Positions 27,201-35,914 of a DNA stretch of 64,000 nucleotides are shown in pieces. This DNA comes from Luteolibacter ambystomatis (GTDB lineage: Bacteria; Verrucomicrobiota; Verrucomicrobiia; Verrucomicrobiales; Akkermansiaceae). The position numbers and the translations under genes are program-made. The stretch lies in contig NZ_CP073100.1 in the NCBI RefSeq assembly GCF_018137965.1, forward strand, positions 2,925,754 to 2,989,753, written 5' to 3'. Within the stretch, counting starts at the first letter, position 1. Each line of letters opens with the position of its first letter. Below the pieces are notes generated by a model. The model was not told the DNA's origin, ran no database searches, and saw only the letters and a program-made list of their open reading frames with translations.

Positions 27201-30200
27201 GCTGCTCATATCTCACGGACCGGAAGCAGGACGATGAGATGCGCTACATCTTCGACCGCCGCAGCGCCACCGCCTATCCGGGTACGCTGCTGCCACGTCC
27301 GGGCATGCTGGTGAACCGCTGGACGGCACAGGAAACCACCACCCGTGAGAATGCCGCCAGGCTGGGGGATGAAGGCCGCATCACTTCCGACGGCGTCCTG
27401 GGTATGGCCAGCGGGAACAACAAGTTGTCGCGAGGGGCCGGCGGTAGTGCCGTTCTGTCGGACCGCGCCGCCATGGACTTCCTCGCGAGCAACTCCGTGG
27501 TCCGCTATTCCATGAAACCGGGGCTGAAAGGTTCCTTCCAAATGCCTCTGGATGACTTCCGCACCTGCCAGTCGATTCATGTCGTGGTGACGGATGGCTC
27601 GTTCATGAGCCGCACGATCATACCGCTGCCACCGTCCTCGCCTCCGCTCCGCGACCTGAGATTGAACCGGCCACTCGATCCCACGAAGCACCACACCGGC
27701 ACGCGCGGCGCGGCGTTTCTCGCCAGAGGTGAAGAAACCGCCATCGACAACATGCTGGATGCGGACTGGCGCGCCTTCACCACCTTGGAGGAGGCTTGGT
27801 CCTATCTCGCCGGTGCCACGCCACAGTCGGAGCACGGCCTCTCAGACCTCGCCTTTCTCAAGGATTGGTCGGAATTGAAGGAAACTGACAAGCTCGCCGC
27901 CCTCAATGAATCCTCCGGCCACGAGCTGCATCTGTTCCTGTTCCGCAAAGACCGCGCCTTCTTCGACAAGTTCGTGAAGCCGCGCCTCGCCGAAAAGATG
28001 GAGCCGACCTTCATCGACGACTATCTGCTGGAACGCGATCTGACTTCCTACCTCCGGCCCTATGCTTGGGAAAAACTCAATGCGGCGGAGAAAGCCCTGC
28101 TGGCCCACGCCCTGCCTGCCGCCCGCGAACGCATCGCCACGGATCTGCGCCAGCGCTGGGAACTGGACCGCCCGGATGCGGATGCGGAAAACAATCTGTT
28201 CCTCGCCACCTTGCGCGGACAGGGGCTGTCAGAGACGGATTCGCTGGGGCTCGCGAGGAACGCCCCGACGTCGGGTGCGACCGTGGATCAGGTATTGTCC
28301 GAGCCGAGGGTGACGGGAGCCTCCTACATCGGCCAGAAGCTCCGGGCCATCATCATCCCGTCGATCGATTTTGAAGATATGACCTTGGAGGAGGCGGCGG
28401 AACAGCTACGCCGAAAATCGAGGGAGTTTGACACCGTCGAAATCGACCCAAGCCGCAAGGGAGTGAACTTCGTGGTCCGTTTTCCTTCTGGAACTCCACC
28501 CGAGACGCGGGAAATGCGCATCAAAAAGCTGCAACTGCAAAATGTCCCTCTGGGAACGGTCTTGAAATACATCTGCGGTTCCTCACGCCTCTGCTACAAG
28601 GTGGAGGAATACGCCGTCGTTTTCACGGCCTTGACCGAAACCGGCGAGGACTTCTTCACGCGTTCATTCACCGTGCCTGACGGTTTCAGTGCCATGCTGG
28701 AAGGAAACGAAGCGGCGGCTCCCGCCGACCCGTTCGCCGCGGCATCCAGTTCCAGCAGCTCGCAGAACAGGCTGTCCGCCCGCCCCGCCATCTCGGAACT
28801 GCTGAAGAAAGCCGGAGTGCTGTTTCCGGATGGAGCCACCGCAACCCTGGTGGGAAACAAACTGTTGGTCACCAGCACGCCCACGGAACTCGACAAGATC
28901 GAGCAGTTGAACGAAGCACTCGGCGTCAAGGAAGCGCCGGCCGATCCCTTCGCCGCGCCGGATGCAACCACCTCCTACAAAAGCGCACTGATATTGCCTC
29001 CACCCGTCCTCAATCCGGACACCACCCGGGTGTGGCGCGAATCGAATTACTACAAATACCGTGGTTCCACGGACGAGGAATTCATCCCGCTCAACCGCTT
29101 CTGGATCGACCTCGCCTCGTGGGATGGAAAAGGCCCGTTCCTCTCGCCCCATTTCAACGAATGCATCCACAACGCGAACGAAGCCCTGATGTGCCTCGCG
29201 CTGCTGGACCTTCCGGAACACGCGGACAAGCCCGAAGTCCGAGCCGAGGCCGCGAAACTGCACGTGAAGGCCCGCGCACCGATGCTGCTGTTCTACAAGG
29301 ACACCCGCGAGACCGACAAGGTGGCGAAGGACGCGCCGGTGCTGGTGCGGGAAACCCTCCACCGCCTCGATGAAAGCCACCGCACTGTGGAAGGCCGCAG
29401 GCAGCAGGCCAGCCTCGGGGACAAGCTGGTCGCAGGCGAGCACTACGGCATCTCGCTCGTCATCACGAATCCCTCCGGCGACGAGCGCCGGGTGGACGTG
29501 CTCGCGCAGATTCCCGCCGGAGCCATGCCATTGAAGGGACTGCCGGTGACCCTCTCGAAAACCGTCACGCTGAAACCCTACGGCGTGGAGAACCTCGAAA
29601 TGGCCTTCTATTTCCCCGCCCCGGGGGCTTTCACGCTCTATCCGCTGCACGTCACGGAGGGAGACACCGTGCTCGCCCACACCGAGGCGCGGAAACTCCA
29701 GGTGGATGCGGAAGCCGCCGCGCCGGACACGGCCTCATGGCCGGTGCTCGCGCGGGATGGCACCAACGAGCAGGTGTTGGAGCGACTCCGCCGCGACAAC
29801 CTCCACACGCTGGATCTCGATGAGATCCTGTGGCGGCTCCAGGACAAGGCCTTCTTCACCACCGTCACCGCCCTGCTGCGTGAACGTCTGGTCTTCTCGA
29901 TGGGAGTTTCCGCCTACGGGTTCAAGCACCGGGATGCCATCGCCATCCGCGAATGCCTGGAGAACTCCGAGATGACTGGGAAATCCGGAGGCTGGCTGAC
30001 ATCGCCGCTGCTCGACATCCGCCCGCAGGTGCATCTCGACTTCGAGACATTGGAGTTCGATCCGCTGGTGAACCGCCGCGCACATCGCTTCGCCGAAAAT
30101 CCGAGACTGTCGAATCAGGAGGCCGCGGAGTTCCAGGAAAAGCAGCTCGACCTGCTGGCGTGGAAACCCGCGCTGGATGATGGCGACCAACTCCGCCTGG

Positions 30201-31048
30201 CTCTGATGCTCCAGCTTCAAGATCGCACCGCCGAGTCGATCGAACGCTTCAACAAGATCGACGCCGCCAAGCTGCCGGGCCGCACGGCCTACGACTATCT
30301 CCATGCGGTGCTGCTCTTCGCGATGCAGAAACCGGACGACGCCCGCGCCATCGCCCTGCGCTACGCCGATCATCCGCTGGCGCTGTGGCGCGGTCGCTTT
30401 GCCGAAGTGGTCTCACAGGCGGACGAGATCGCCACGCTGGCAAAGGGACGCCCCGCGGCCGCCACACCGGACAAAAAAGAGATGGAGCCCTCCTTGGAAA
30501 TCGCCTCCAATGCCGATGGCGCGTTGCAATTGAAACATCGCGCGCTCAAGCAGACGCGCCTCCAGCTTTTCCATGTCGATCTGGAAGTATTGTTCTCGAA
30601 GGACCCGTTCCTCAAGGGCGGCATGAACGCCCTGCCTCCGATCCGCGCGAACGAAACCCGAGAGGTGGCGCTTTCCGACAACGGCGAAACCCGCGTGGAA
30701 TTGCCGGAGTCCTTCCGCCACGGCAACGTGCTCGTCGCCGCGGACACCGGCACGAAGCAGGTGCTCCGGGTGCTGGACAGCCGCGCCATCGATCTGCTGC
30801 GCAATCCGGCGGAGCGCACGGTGCAGGCACTCGATGCCAGCGGCAAGCCGCTGGTGAAGAGCTACGTGAAGGTGTATGTCGAGAAACGCGATGGCACCAC
30901 CGCCTTCCTCAAGGACGGCTACACCGACCTGCGCGGGAAGTTCGACTACCTCACCCATTCGTTCGATCCGGAAATCCGCATCAAGCGCGTGGCCGTGCTC
31001 GTCATCCACCCGGATGCCGGGGCGAAGACGATGGTGTTCGAGCCATGA
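24275..31048 (+). CDS. Giant secreted protein (2257 aa) with embedded STN/secretin-N-like module
   Basis: The start is the ATG at 24275 (MRPALIALALSMPLFAA, a signal peptide); the frame is open back to 23522, but that part is not coding. Residues about 20-430 are helical. About 440-1000 are beta-rich and resemble macroglobulin-type Ig domains (RGIWIVETVSRGVAARALI, RAFDETGKPATDATLHVDG). About 1215-1300 carry FLFRKDRAFFDKFVKPRLA. About 1350-1550 is a module like those of PVC-phylum secretin-N/STN proteins: IDFEDMTLEEAAEQLRRKS, LQNVPLGTVLKYICG, a Ser-rich linker, then LLKKAGVLFPDGA and a DKIEQLNEALG end. The last 80 residues carry KSYVKVYVEKRDG and DGYTDLRGKFDY. No thioester CxEQ motif, transmembrane anchor or sorting signal is visible. 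Probably a periplasmic or surface scaffold; true function unknown. Confidence 0.75.
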   Translation: MRPALIALALSMPLFAADLEFKERFADPATRTESLGRLVPETRDWYFYRALDHQLNGRTKECEAVLTEWRAAIDRKERPVESAGLEELENRALLLAWPANPDKAADDLIRHLGLEFNDTRPDAKADEKLPSTLPPESVSREVFEKEAAAQYPDRPWEGYRQDPLYAELDKGPGIPEAERRWLLSHLARADHPAIPALIAAELAPSSQRPKANLPESIPLAAYLTVAQMKELMRLEPRVKGHEKFVLRYLAAVAPADNAGLLTDVTVRADYAKRCLEFTATLPPALASLHLAALRAHLSYQRDLGNYPQRDFLEYLEMPRQSHPLLRSDAAKGIPENDRFFEATRLTATTNDSELIPAYLDHFLSSADSAAPFAPFIEEKRLALYHAEARLLAGADPAKWSAALDPGAFRDLRDLTTITFAPGQPQLLAADAQVKLKLVLKNTPELLVRIYPLDLAAWYSTHAEQPSSSLDLDGLVPEREIRMTYAQAPLVRHQETIDLPDLKGRGIWIVETVSRGVAARALISKGKLLTTPERIDGGFVVRAFDETGKPATDATLHVDGQALKPDADGRMIVKAGFKSDKPHAYVTGAGLAAPIALDLTPSTPVLDARFHVDREQLIANQKATLRMALALTDHEVELPLERLQNLTLTLGAKLGDGVTTQRVISDGLKPATEQTVDFLVPPDARTISLRLTAKVTPTTGGEPENLSTEREFAINGVLDTDKTGVALLSQTTRGYRLDLRGRNGEPLASKAAQVKFTHRDYTKPVSASLRTNGEGQVELGSLTGIETLVVSGNEIEDTSLDLESLRHSGPDFAEAITMTPHDTWQLPVDTGAGPVDRLRFRLMRRQDDKVVENASDHLSVEKNQLVVRALPVGTYALYADDRRWTITVLSGPLVSGPGREDLIFGFTGIEHRQMPVLPSIVKSTLSEKALDLELTGFTPDTRITLVGVRFLHPGDSWNALIPHQRPRRGYHDQTFQGCSYLTDRKQDDEMRYIFDRRSATAYPGTLLPRPGMLVNRWTAQETTTRENAARLGDEGRITSDGVLGMASGNNKLSRGAGGSAVLSDRAAMDFLASNSVVRYSMKPGLKGSFQMPLDDFRTCQSIHVVVTDGSFMSRTIIPLPPSSPPLRDLRLNRPLDPTKHHTGTRGAAFLARGEETAIDNMLDADWRAFTTLEEAWSYLAGATPQSEHGLSDLAFLKDWSELKETDKLAALNESSGHELHLFLFRKDRAFFDKFVKPRLAEKMEPTFIDDYLLERDLTSYLRPYAWEKLNAAEKALLAHALPAARERIATDLRQRWELDRPDADAENNLFLATLRGQGLSETDSLGLARNAPTSGATVDQVLSEPRVTGASYIGQKLRAIIIPSIDFEDMTLEEAAEQLRRKSREFDTVEIDPSRKGVNFVVRFPSGTPPETREMRIKKLQLQNVPLGTVLKYICGSSRLCYKVEEYAVVFTALTETGEDFFTRSFTVPDGFSAMLEGNEAAAPADPFAAASSSSSSQNRLSARPAISELLKKAGVLFPDGATATLVGNKLLVTSTPTELDKIEQLNEALGVKEAPADPFAAPDATTSYKSALILPPPVLNPDTTRVWRESNYYKYRGSTDEEFIPLNRFWIDLASWDGKGPFLSPHFNECIHNANEALMCLALLDLPEHADKPEVRAEAAKLHVKARAPMLLFYKDTRETDKVAKDAPVLVRETLHRLDESHRTVEGRRQQASLGDKLVAGEHYGISLVITNPSGDERRVDVLAQIPAGAMPLKGLPVTLSKTVTLKPYGVENLEMAFYFPAPGAFTLYPLHVTEGDTVLAHTEARKLQVDAEAAAPDTASWPVLARDGTNEQVLERLRRDNLHTLDLDEILWRLQDKAFFTTVTALLRERLVFSMGVSAYGFKHRDAIAIRECLENSEMTGKSGGWLTSPLLDIRPQVHLDFETLEFDPLVNRRAHRFAENPRLSNQEAAEFQEKQLDLLAWKPALDDGDQLRLALMLQLQDRTAESIERFNKIDAAKLPGRTAYDYLHAVLLFAMQKPDDARAIALRYADHPLALWRGRFAEVVSQADEIATLAKGRPAAATPDKKEMEPSLEIASNADGALQLKHRALKQTRLQLFHVDLEVLFSKDPFLKGGMNALPPIRANETREVALSDNGETRVELPESFRHGNVLVAADTGTKQVLRVLDSRAIDLLRNPAERTVQALDASGKPLVKSYVKVYVEKRDGTTAFLKDGYTDLRGKFDYLTHSFDPEIRIKRVAVLVIHPDAGAKTMVFEP

Positions 31049-31051
31049 CTG

Positions 31052-31079
31052 GGAGTGGCGGTCCGAAAGCCACCACTCC
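31052..31079. terminator. Probable bidirectional terminator
   Basis: Arms GGAGTGG and CCACTCC, extended by GGT/GCC after one mismatch around a CCGAAA loop, lie exactly in the 35-bp gap between two convergent stop codons. The T-run is weak. Confidence 0.55.
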
Positions 31080-31083
31080 TTGA

Positions 31084-31677
31084 TCACACCTCCGATTGAT
31101 TCAACGAATAGCGGATCGCCAGCAGGCGGATCGTCACCACCACCACCGTCGCCAAATAGAGCCCGAAATCGGGATTGAGGCCAAGCCGGTCCAATCCCAG
31201 CAGCACCGCACCGCCGATGATCCCGGCGGTGGCGTAGATTTCCTTGCGGAAAATCAGCGGCACCTCCGCTCTCACGATGTCCCGCAACACGCCGCCGAAC
31301 GTTCCGGTGATCACGCCGAGCGCGATGCACGCCCACCAGGCGAGACCATGGCTCTGTGACACCCGCACGCCGATGGAGACGAACACGCCCAGCGACACCG
31401 CGTCCACCACCGAGACCGCGCGCCGCATGCGGCACCACAGGGGTTCCGCCAACCACGCCACGATCGAAGCAAAGGCCGCTACCCCGAGGTAAGCCGGATC
31501 CCGCAGCACCACCGGCGGCACGTCTCCGATCAAAAGGCTGCGCAAGGTGCCGCCGCCCACGCCGGTGATCACGCCGACCACAAAGGTGCCGAACCAGTCC
31601 ATGCCCTTCTGACGGCCCGCCAATCCGCCCGAGACAGCGGCGACGAAAACTCCGATGAGGTCCAGCAAATACAACAT
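31084..31677 (-). CDS. UPF0126 / Gly_transporter family membrane protein
   Basis: 197 residues with six or seven hydrophobic helices in two repeats. Each repeat carries the family signature: VVGVITGVGGGTLRSLLIGD (about 33-52) and ALGVITGTFGGVLRDIV (about 118-134). The internal duplication and length match PF03458 (YicG-like). Some members have been annotated as glycine transporters and the fold resembles TRIC channels, but the substrate here cannot be told. Confidence 0.9.
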   Translation of the reverse strand: MLYLLDLIGVFVAAVSGGLAGRQKGMDWFGTFVVGVITGVGGGTLRSLLIGDVPPVVLRDPAYLGVAAFASIVAWLAEPLWCRMRRAVSVVDAVSLGVFVSIGVRVSQSHGLAWWACIALGVITGTFGGVLRDIVRAEVPLIFRKEIYATAGIIGGAVLLGLDRLGLNPDFGLYLATVVVVTIRLLAIRYSLNQSEV

Positions 31678-31792
31678 GTCACCCTCGGCCTAACGCCCCG
31701 CGGCCTCCCGTGCAATCCTTCATCCATCATGGCCCGCGTTTGTTGGAGCCACTTGCTTTCAATCCCGGGGTGGCGTTAATTGTGGGTCATTC

Positions 31793-33517
31793 ATGGCCGT
31801 CATCACCCGCGTCTTCAAACCCGCCCTCGCCCGCTATCCGGGGCGCGCCGCCGTCTCGTTCGTCATGGCGATCGTTTGCACGTCATTGGTGCTGGTGCTG
31901 CCCGGCGTGACACAGGTGTTCATCGATGAAGTGATCGGCAACAAGCGGGGCGACCTGCTCATCCCGACAGCCCTGCTCGGGGTCGGCGCGATCATCGTGC
32001 GGCAGATTCTTTTCACCCTCCGCACCTATGCGAACAATGCGCTGGAACAAAAGCTCACCCACGATCTGCGGGTCGCGCTCTATACGAAGCTCCAGCGGCT
32101 GCCGATCAAGTGGTTCGACACCAACTCGTCCGGTGAGATCATGTCGCGCGTGGCGGATGACGTGCCAACGATGGACCGCATGATCGTGGAGGCCATCGAC
32201 CAGACCGTGCCCGCCATTCTCCAGTTCACGATGATCCTGAGCTGGATGTTCTGGAAAAGCTGGGAGCTGACCTTGGTCACTCTCGCTCCGCTTCCGATCA
32301 TCGCGGTGATCACCTCCGTGTATTCGAAGCGCGCCGAGCCACGCTGGCGGGCATCCTCCGAAGCCACCTCCGCGCTCAATTCGCTGCTGCATGACAACCT
32401 CGCCGGCATCCGCCAGATCAAGGCCTACACGGTCGAGCCGGAAGCGCTCGGCCGCTTCGATGCCGCCAGCCGCAATGTCGGTGAGAAACACATGCGCGTG
32501 ATGAAGGGCCAGGCGATGGTGTGGCCCACGGTCTCGCTGCTCGCCGAGTCCAGCATCGTCGTCATGATCGCCTACGGCGCTTGGTCGGTGCTCAACGGCC
32601 ACATGTCGGTCGGCACGCCGATGGCCTTCCTCATTTCATGGGGCTTCCTCTTCGATCCCATCTCGCGGATCAACAACCTCACGCAGACCTTCGTGCGCGG
32701 CAAGGTTTCCGCCAAGCGCGTGTTCGCGATCCAGGACATGCCGGACGAGGTGAACCTCACCGGAGGCGACCGTCCGGAGGCCTTCCACGGCGGCGTGCGC
32801 TTTGAGAACGTCGGCTTCAGCTACGATCCGGACACGCCTGCGGTGGGCGGGCTCGACATCGAGGCGAAACCCGGCCAGACCATCGCACTGGTGGGTCCCA
32901 CCGGTGCGGGCAAGTCCACCATCCTCAATCTGCTCACGCGCTTCTATGAGGCGGAAACCGGTGCCATCTATTTCGATGACAGGAACATCGAGTGCATTTC
33001 GAAGGAATGGCTGCGGGACAACACCGGCTACGTCACGCAGGAGAGTTTCCTCTTCAACACCACGCTGCGCGAGAACCTGCTGCTCGCCAAGCAGGACGCC
33101 ACCGACGAAGAGCTCTGGGAAGCACTCGATGCGGCGAACGCCGGTGCCTTCGTGCGCAAGCTGCCGGAAGGACTCGACACCGTCGCAGGCGAACGCGGCG
33201 TACGTTTCTCCGGCGGCGAGAAACAGCGGCTCTCGATCGCACGCGCGCTGCTGAAAAATCCGCCGCTGCTATTGCTCGATGAAGCAACCAGCGCGCTCGA
33301 CAACCGCACCGAACGCCTCGTGCAGGAAGCACTGGAACGTTTGCGCAGCGACCGCACCTGCTTCGTCATCGCCCACCGGCTCAGCACCGTGGAAAAGGCG
33401 GACATGATCTGCGTGCTGGAAAAAGGCCGCATCGTCGAAAAGGGCACGCATGACGAATTGCGCGCACGTGACGGACTTTACGCACGTTTGTGCGAAGCCT
33501 CTTCCATTCTGGAATGA
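31793..33517 (+). CDS. ABC transporter, fused permease-ATPase (MsbA/exporter type)
   Basis: 574 residues. A six-helix exporter domain (about 1-310, with WFDTNSSGEIMSRVADD typical of the coupling region) precedes one nucleotide-binding domain: Walker A GPTGAGKS, Q-loop VTQESFLFN, signature FSGGEKQRLSIARAL, Walker B LLLLDEATSALD and the H-loop in VIAHRLSTV. It should work as a homodimer exporting lipid, peptide or drug. No partner half-transporter is adjacent, so homodimer is the default. The signature FSGGEKQ departs slightly from LSGGQ, as in many MsbA-like proteins. Confidence 0.92.
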   Translation: MAVITRVFKPALARYPGRAAVSFVMAIVCTSLVLVLPGVTQVFIDEVIGNKRGDLLIPTALLGVGAIIVRQILFTLRTYANNALEQKLTHDLRVALYTKLQRLPIKWFDTNSSGEIMSRVADDVPTMDRMIVEAIDQTVPAILQFTMILSWMFWKSWELTLVTLAPLPIIAVITSVYSKRAEPRWRASSEATSALNSLLHDNLAGIRQIKAYTVEPEALGRFDAASRNVGEKHMRVMKGQAMVWPTVSLLAESSIVVMIAYGAWSVLNGHMSVGTPMAFLISWGFLFDPISRINNLTQTFVRGKVSAKRVFAIQDMPDEVNLTGGDRPEAFHGGVRFENVGFSYDPDTPAVGGLDIEAKPGQTIALVGPTGAGKSTILNLLTRFYEAETGAIYFDDRNIECISKEWLRDNTGYVTQESFLFNTTLRENLLLAKQDATDEELWEALDAANAGAFVRKLPEGLDTVAGERGVRFSGGEKQRLSIARALLKNPPLLLLDEATSALDNRTERLVQEALERLRSDRTCFVIAHRLSTVEKADMICVLEKGRIVEKGTHDELRARDGLYARLCEASSILE

Positions 33518-33546
33518 TTCCCGGCATACTTGCTTCCGCTCGTCCC

Positions 33547-33846
33547 ATGGAAACCGTCGTTCATCTCCCAGAGTCCGAAGATCCCTGCACCATCCGCGAT
33601 GTGCTCGACGCCCTGCGGAAGCAGAAACTGGAGCCGCGCCACGACGCGAAGAACTGGGGCGATTGGATCCATCTCGAGGGATGCCGCACGGTGATCAGCA
33701 TCGAGTCGATGCGCGGCCTCACACGCGCCGCCACCATCGAGCATGCGGAGGACGACAGCCCGGATCCCACACCTGCCATCCTCAAGGCCTTCGGCAAGCT
33801 GGGTTGGTATGGCATGGATGAGGATGGTGAGTACCAGTTGGATTGA
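33547..33846 (+). CDS. Small conserved-looking cytoplasmic protein
   Basis: 99 residues from the ATG at 33547 (METVVHLPESEDPCTIRDVL). An alternative ATG at 33514 overlaps the ABC gene stop as ATGA and would add 11 residues; translation coupling makes that possible. The protein is acidic, with CRTVISIESMRGLTRAATIEH and ILKAFGKLGWYGMDEDGEYQL. No membrane segment and no known family. Probably cotranscribed with the ABC exporter. Confidence 0.65.
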   Translation: METVVHLPESEDPCTIRDVLDALRKQKLEPRHDAKNWGDWIHLEGCRTVISIESMRGLTRAATIEHAEDDSPDPTPAILKAFGKLGWYGMDEDGEYQLD

Positions 33847-33876
33847 ACGAGGGTCCGGGAAGTCATCAGGAACTCC

Positions 33877-35025
33877 TCACGGAGATCCGGCCAGCACCCC
33901 GCTTTTCTTCAGCCGTGCGAAACGTTCCGCACCCAGATAGTTGAGCAGCTTCGCCTCATTTTCGCGCGCAAGACCGCGCAGTGAGCCTTCCACCGCTTCC
34001 TCATCCGCGGGATTTCCACCGGCCCCGCTGCTTTGCCGGAGATTCCGGACCTTCTCATCGTAGTCCCTTAGTTCGGAATACAGGTAGTCGATGTCGCCCC
34101 CGCCCAGATTCCATGCTCCGGCATACCGTTGCAGGGTCTGGTAGCGGCCATCCTGGTGCATCCGGAGATCGGCCAGAGTGTCTCCCCCGAGCATTTCCAG
34201 CAGACGCTGGTCACGCCCCGCATCCAGGGTGCGGAGCTGCTGCTCGAACTCCTCATCGGTGAGGCCGTTCAACCGCCGCTCGTCATCCGCCCGGGCCCGC
34301 GCCTCCCGCCACTGTTGCTGGATTGCCAAAGCGGCATCGACCTGATCGCCACTCGCACCGGCACGCGCAAGGTCGCGGTACAGTTCTCCGACCTCGCTGT
34401 CGCCGGGCTGCAGCGAAGCGTAGCGAGCCTGGCCGAGCAGCCCTTTCAGCTCCCGCTCATAGTCCTCATGGTTCGCTTCCGTCTGCCGTTCCAGGTCCGT
34501 CTCGTCGATCTCCCCCCGCAGCAAGGCCGCCTGCAGGTCACGGGTCTTGCAATCCAGAGTCTTCCGCAGACGGAACAAGTCATCGGTTTCCGGAGCCGAC
34601 AACTTCAAGCGCTCCATGTCAAAACCCCGCAGCACCCTCTCGCGATCCCATGCCTGGAAACCCGCATCACCGAGGCAATCGCGCATCCGGCTTTCCAGCC
34701 CGGCTTCGTGCCCGGCCACGAAGTTCTCCATATCGGCCGCGTCGATCTCCCCCCGCGAAAGCTGTTGCTGTATCTCCAGCAGACGCTTTTGCCACCGGTC
34801 TTCGTAATCGGAGGCAGCCAGCGACGCGATCAGGTGCTCCCCGATGCCTTCATCCCGCAGCCGGTCGATCCAGACGAGCCGGGGAACACTCCGCCGGAGG
34901 GATTTCGGTTCGTTCGCAGCGTCCCCGGTTGTCTCTACCTTCTTTTCTTCCGGCACGCGTACCAGCCATGCGAGCAACACGGCATTGAGTCCCAGCGACA
35001 GATAAAAGGCGCCTTTCGCTTTCAT
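33877..35025 (-). CDS. Membrane-anchored helical protein, function unknown
   Basis: 382 residues. One N-terminal membrane segment (FYLSLGLNAVLLAWLV) is followed by a very charged, helical exported region. Repeated phrases such as RLLEIQQQLSRGEIDAADMENFVAGHEAGLE and DLQAALLRGEIDETDLERQTEANHEDYERE suggest internal duplication of about 100 residues and coiled-coil character. I recognise no family. It follows the gene at 35035 by 9 bp and is likely cotranscribed with it. Confidence 0.6.
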   Translation of the reverse strand: MKAKGAFYLSLGLNAVLLAWLVRVPEEKKVETTGDAANEPKSLRRSVPRLVWIDRLRDEGIGEHLIASLAASDYEDRWQKRLLEIQQQLSRGEIDAADMENFVAGHEAGLESRMRDCLGDAGFQAWDRERVLRGFDMERLKLSAPETDDLFRLRKTLDCKTRDLQAALLRGEIDETDLERQTEANHEDYERELKGLLGQARYASLQPGDSEVGELYRDLARAGASGDQVDAALAIQQQWREARARADDERRLNGLTDEEFEQQLRTLDAGRDQRLLEMLGGDTLADLRMHQDGRYQTLQRYAGAWNLGGGDIDYLYSELRDYDEKVRNLRQSSGAGGNPADEEAVEGSLRGLARENEAKLLNYLGAERFARLKKSGVLAGSP

Positions 35026-35034
35026 GGCGTGTGG

Positions 35035-35784
35035 CTATTTCCGCTCAAGGGCGGCTGGAGGTATCCGCACTGTGGCGGGATTGGATGATTCTCCATAGAA
35101 AAACGCGCGGACGCGGAACCGGCACAAGGTCCCCGCGGGGAGCTGGATCTTGCGGAATGAGGTGGCATCCGGCGGGAGGAGAGCGCACAACTTGAACGCC
35201 CCTTCCCTGTCCTCGGCCACTTCCACCAGGTAGCCGTCCTCATCCGTGGCACGATCCTGCCAGCGCAATTCCACGTTGGTCGGAAAGGAAAGTCTCGCGG
35301 TGAGTCCATCCGGTACGGCCGCTGCGAAGCTGCCGGCGGCGCGGATGGAGGCCCTGGCAATGTCACCCGCGGCGGCGGCTCCAGGCAGCGGACCTTCCTC
35401 CTCTTTTCCCGCCACGCCTTCCGGGACGGTGCCCGTGGTGATCACCGTTTCAGCGGAAGGCTTGCCGAAGAATGGCACCAGACGGTAGCTCAATTCCGCT
35501 CCCGGCATCACCTTCCGGTGGGTCCATGTCGTCGTCTCCGGCCACGCGGCGTCGAGCTTCGTGAAATCGTCTCCCGGCGTATTGAACTCGATCCAGCACC
35601 CGCCCGGAGCGGTCGCCGCATTCCGCCAGTTCAATATGACATCACGGTCCTTCACCACCGCCGTCAGGTTCACGGGTGGCCGGAAGTCCAGAGGTTCGTT
35701 TTCGGCTGCGGACACGGAGATCCCGGCAGGGATCAAGGTCAGGAAAGTACGCGCCGCCCTACGGAAAAAGGAAATCCCGTTCAT
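35035..35784 (-). CDS. Secreted protein with fibronectin-III-like domains
   Basis: 249 residues from the ATG at 35784, which gives a signal peptide (FFRRAARTFLTLIPAGISVSAAE); an ATG at 35793 adds three residues. Two beta-sandwich units are visible: PPVNLTAVVKDRDVILNWRN...FNTPGD and FPTNVELRWQDRATDEDGYLVEVAED...RFRVRAFFYGESSNPATVRI. The strand pattern with W in strand C and the RVRAF ending is typical of fibronectin type III. The linker between them is Ala/Gly/Glu-rich. Likely an envelope adhesion or structural protein. Confidence 0.6.
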   Translation of the reverse strand: MNGISFFRRAARTFLTLIPAGISVSAAENEPLDFRPPVNLTAVVKDRDVILNWRNAATAPGGCWIEFNTPGDDFTKLDAAWPETTTWTHRKVMPGAELSYRLVPFFGKPSAETVITTGTVPEGVAGKEEEGPLPGAAAAGDIARASIRAAGSFAAAVPDGLTARLSFPTNVELRWQDRATDEDGYLVEVAEDREGAFKLCALLPPDATSFRKIQLPAGTLCRFRVRAFFYGESSNPATVRIPPAALERK

Positions 35785-35914
35785 ATCTCGCATCAGGGTT
35801 TCCGGCACCGCACGGATGATGGAAGTCCATTCCATCCGCCACGCGGCACCGGACAATCCCGGCCCCGGCATGGAATGCCGGAGCCGGAAAGGATGGTTTC
35901 AAGCGGTTCCCGGT

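Noticed and set aside
24275-31048. Giant protein as a classical thioester alpha-2-macroglobulin
   Set aside because: No CxEQ thioester motif, no lipobox and no PBP1c-type partner gene next to it; only a loose resemblance of the Ig-like region remains.
35866-35882. Hairpin CCGGCAT/ATGCCGG between the jelly-roll and fibronectin-like genes as a terminator
   Set aside because: It has a 7-bp stem but no T-tract on either strand, and both genes read the same way; it may be chance in GC-rich DNA.
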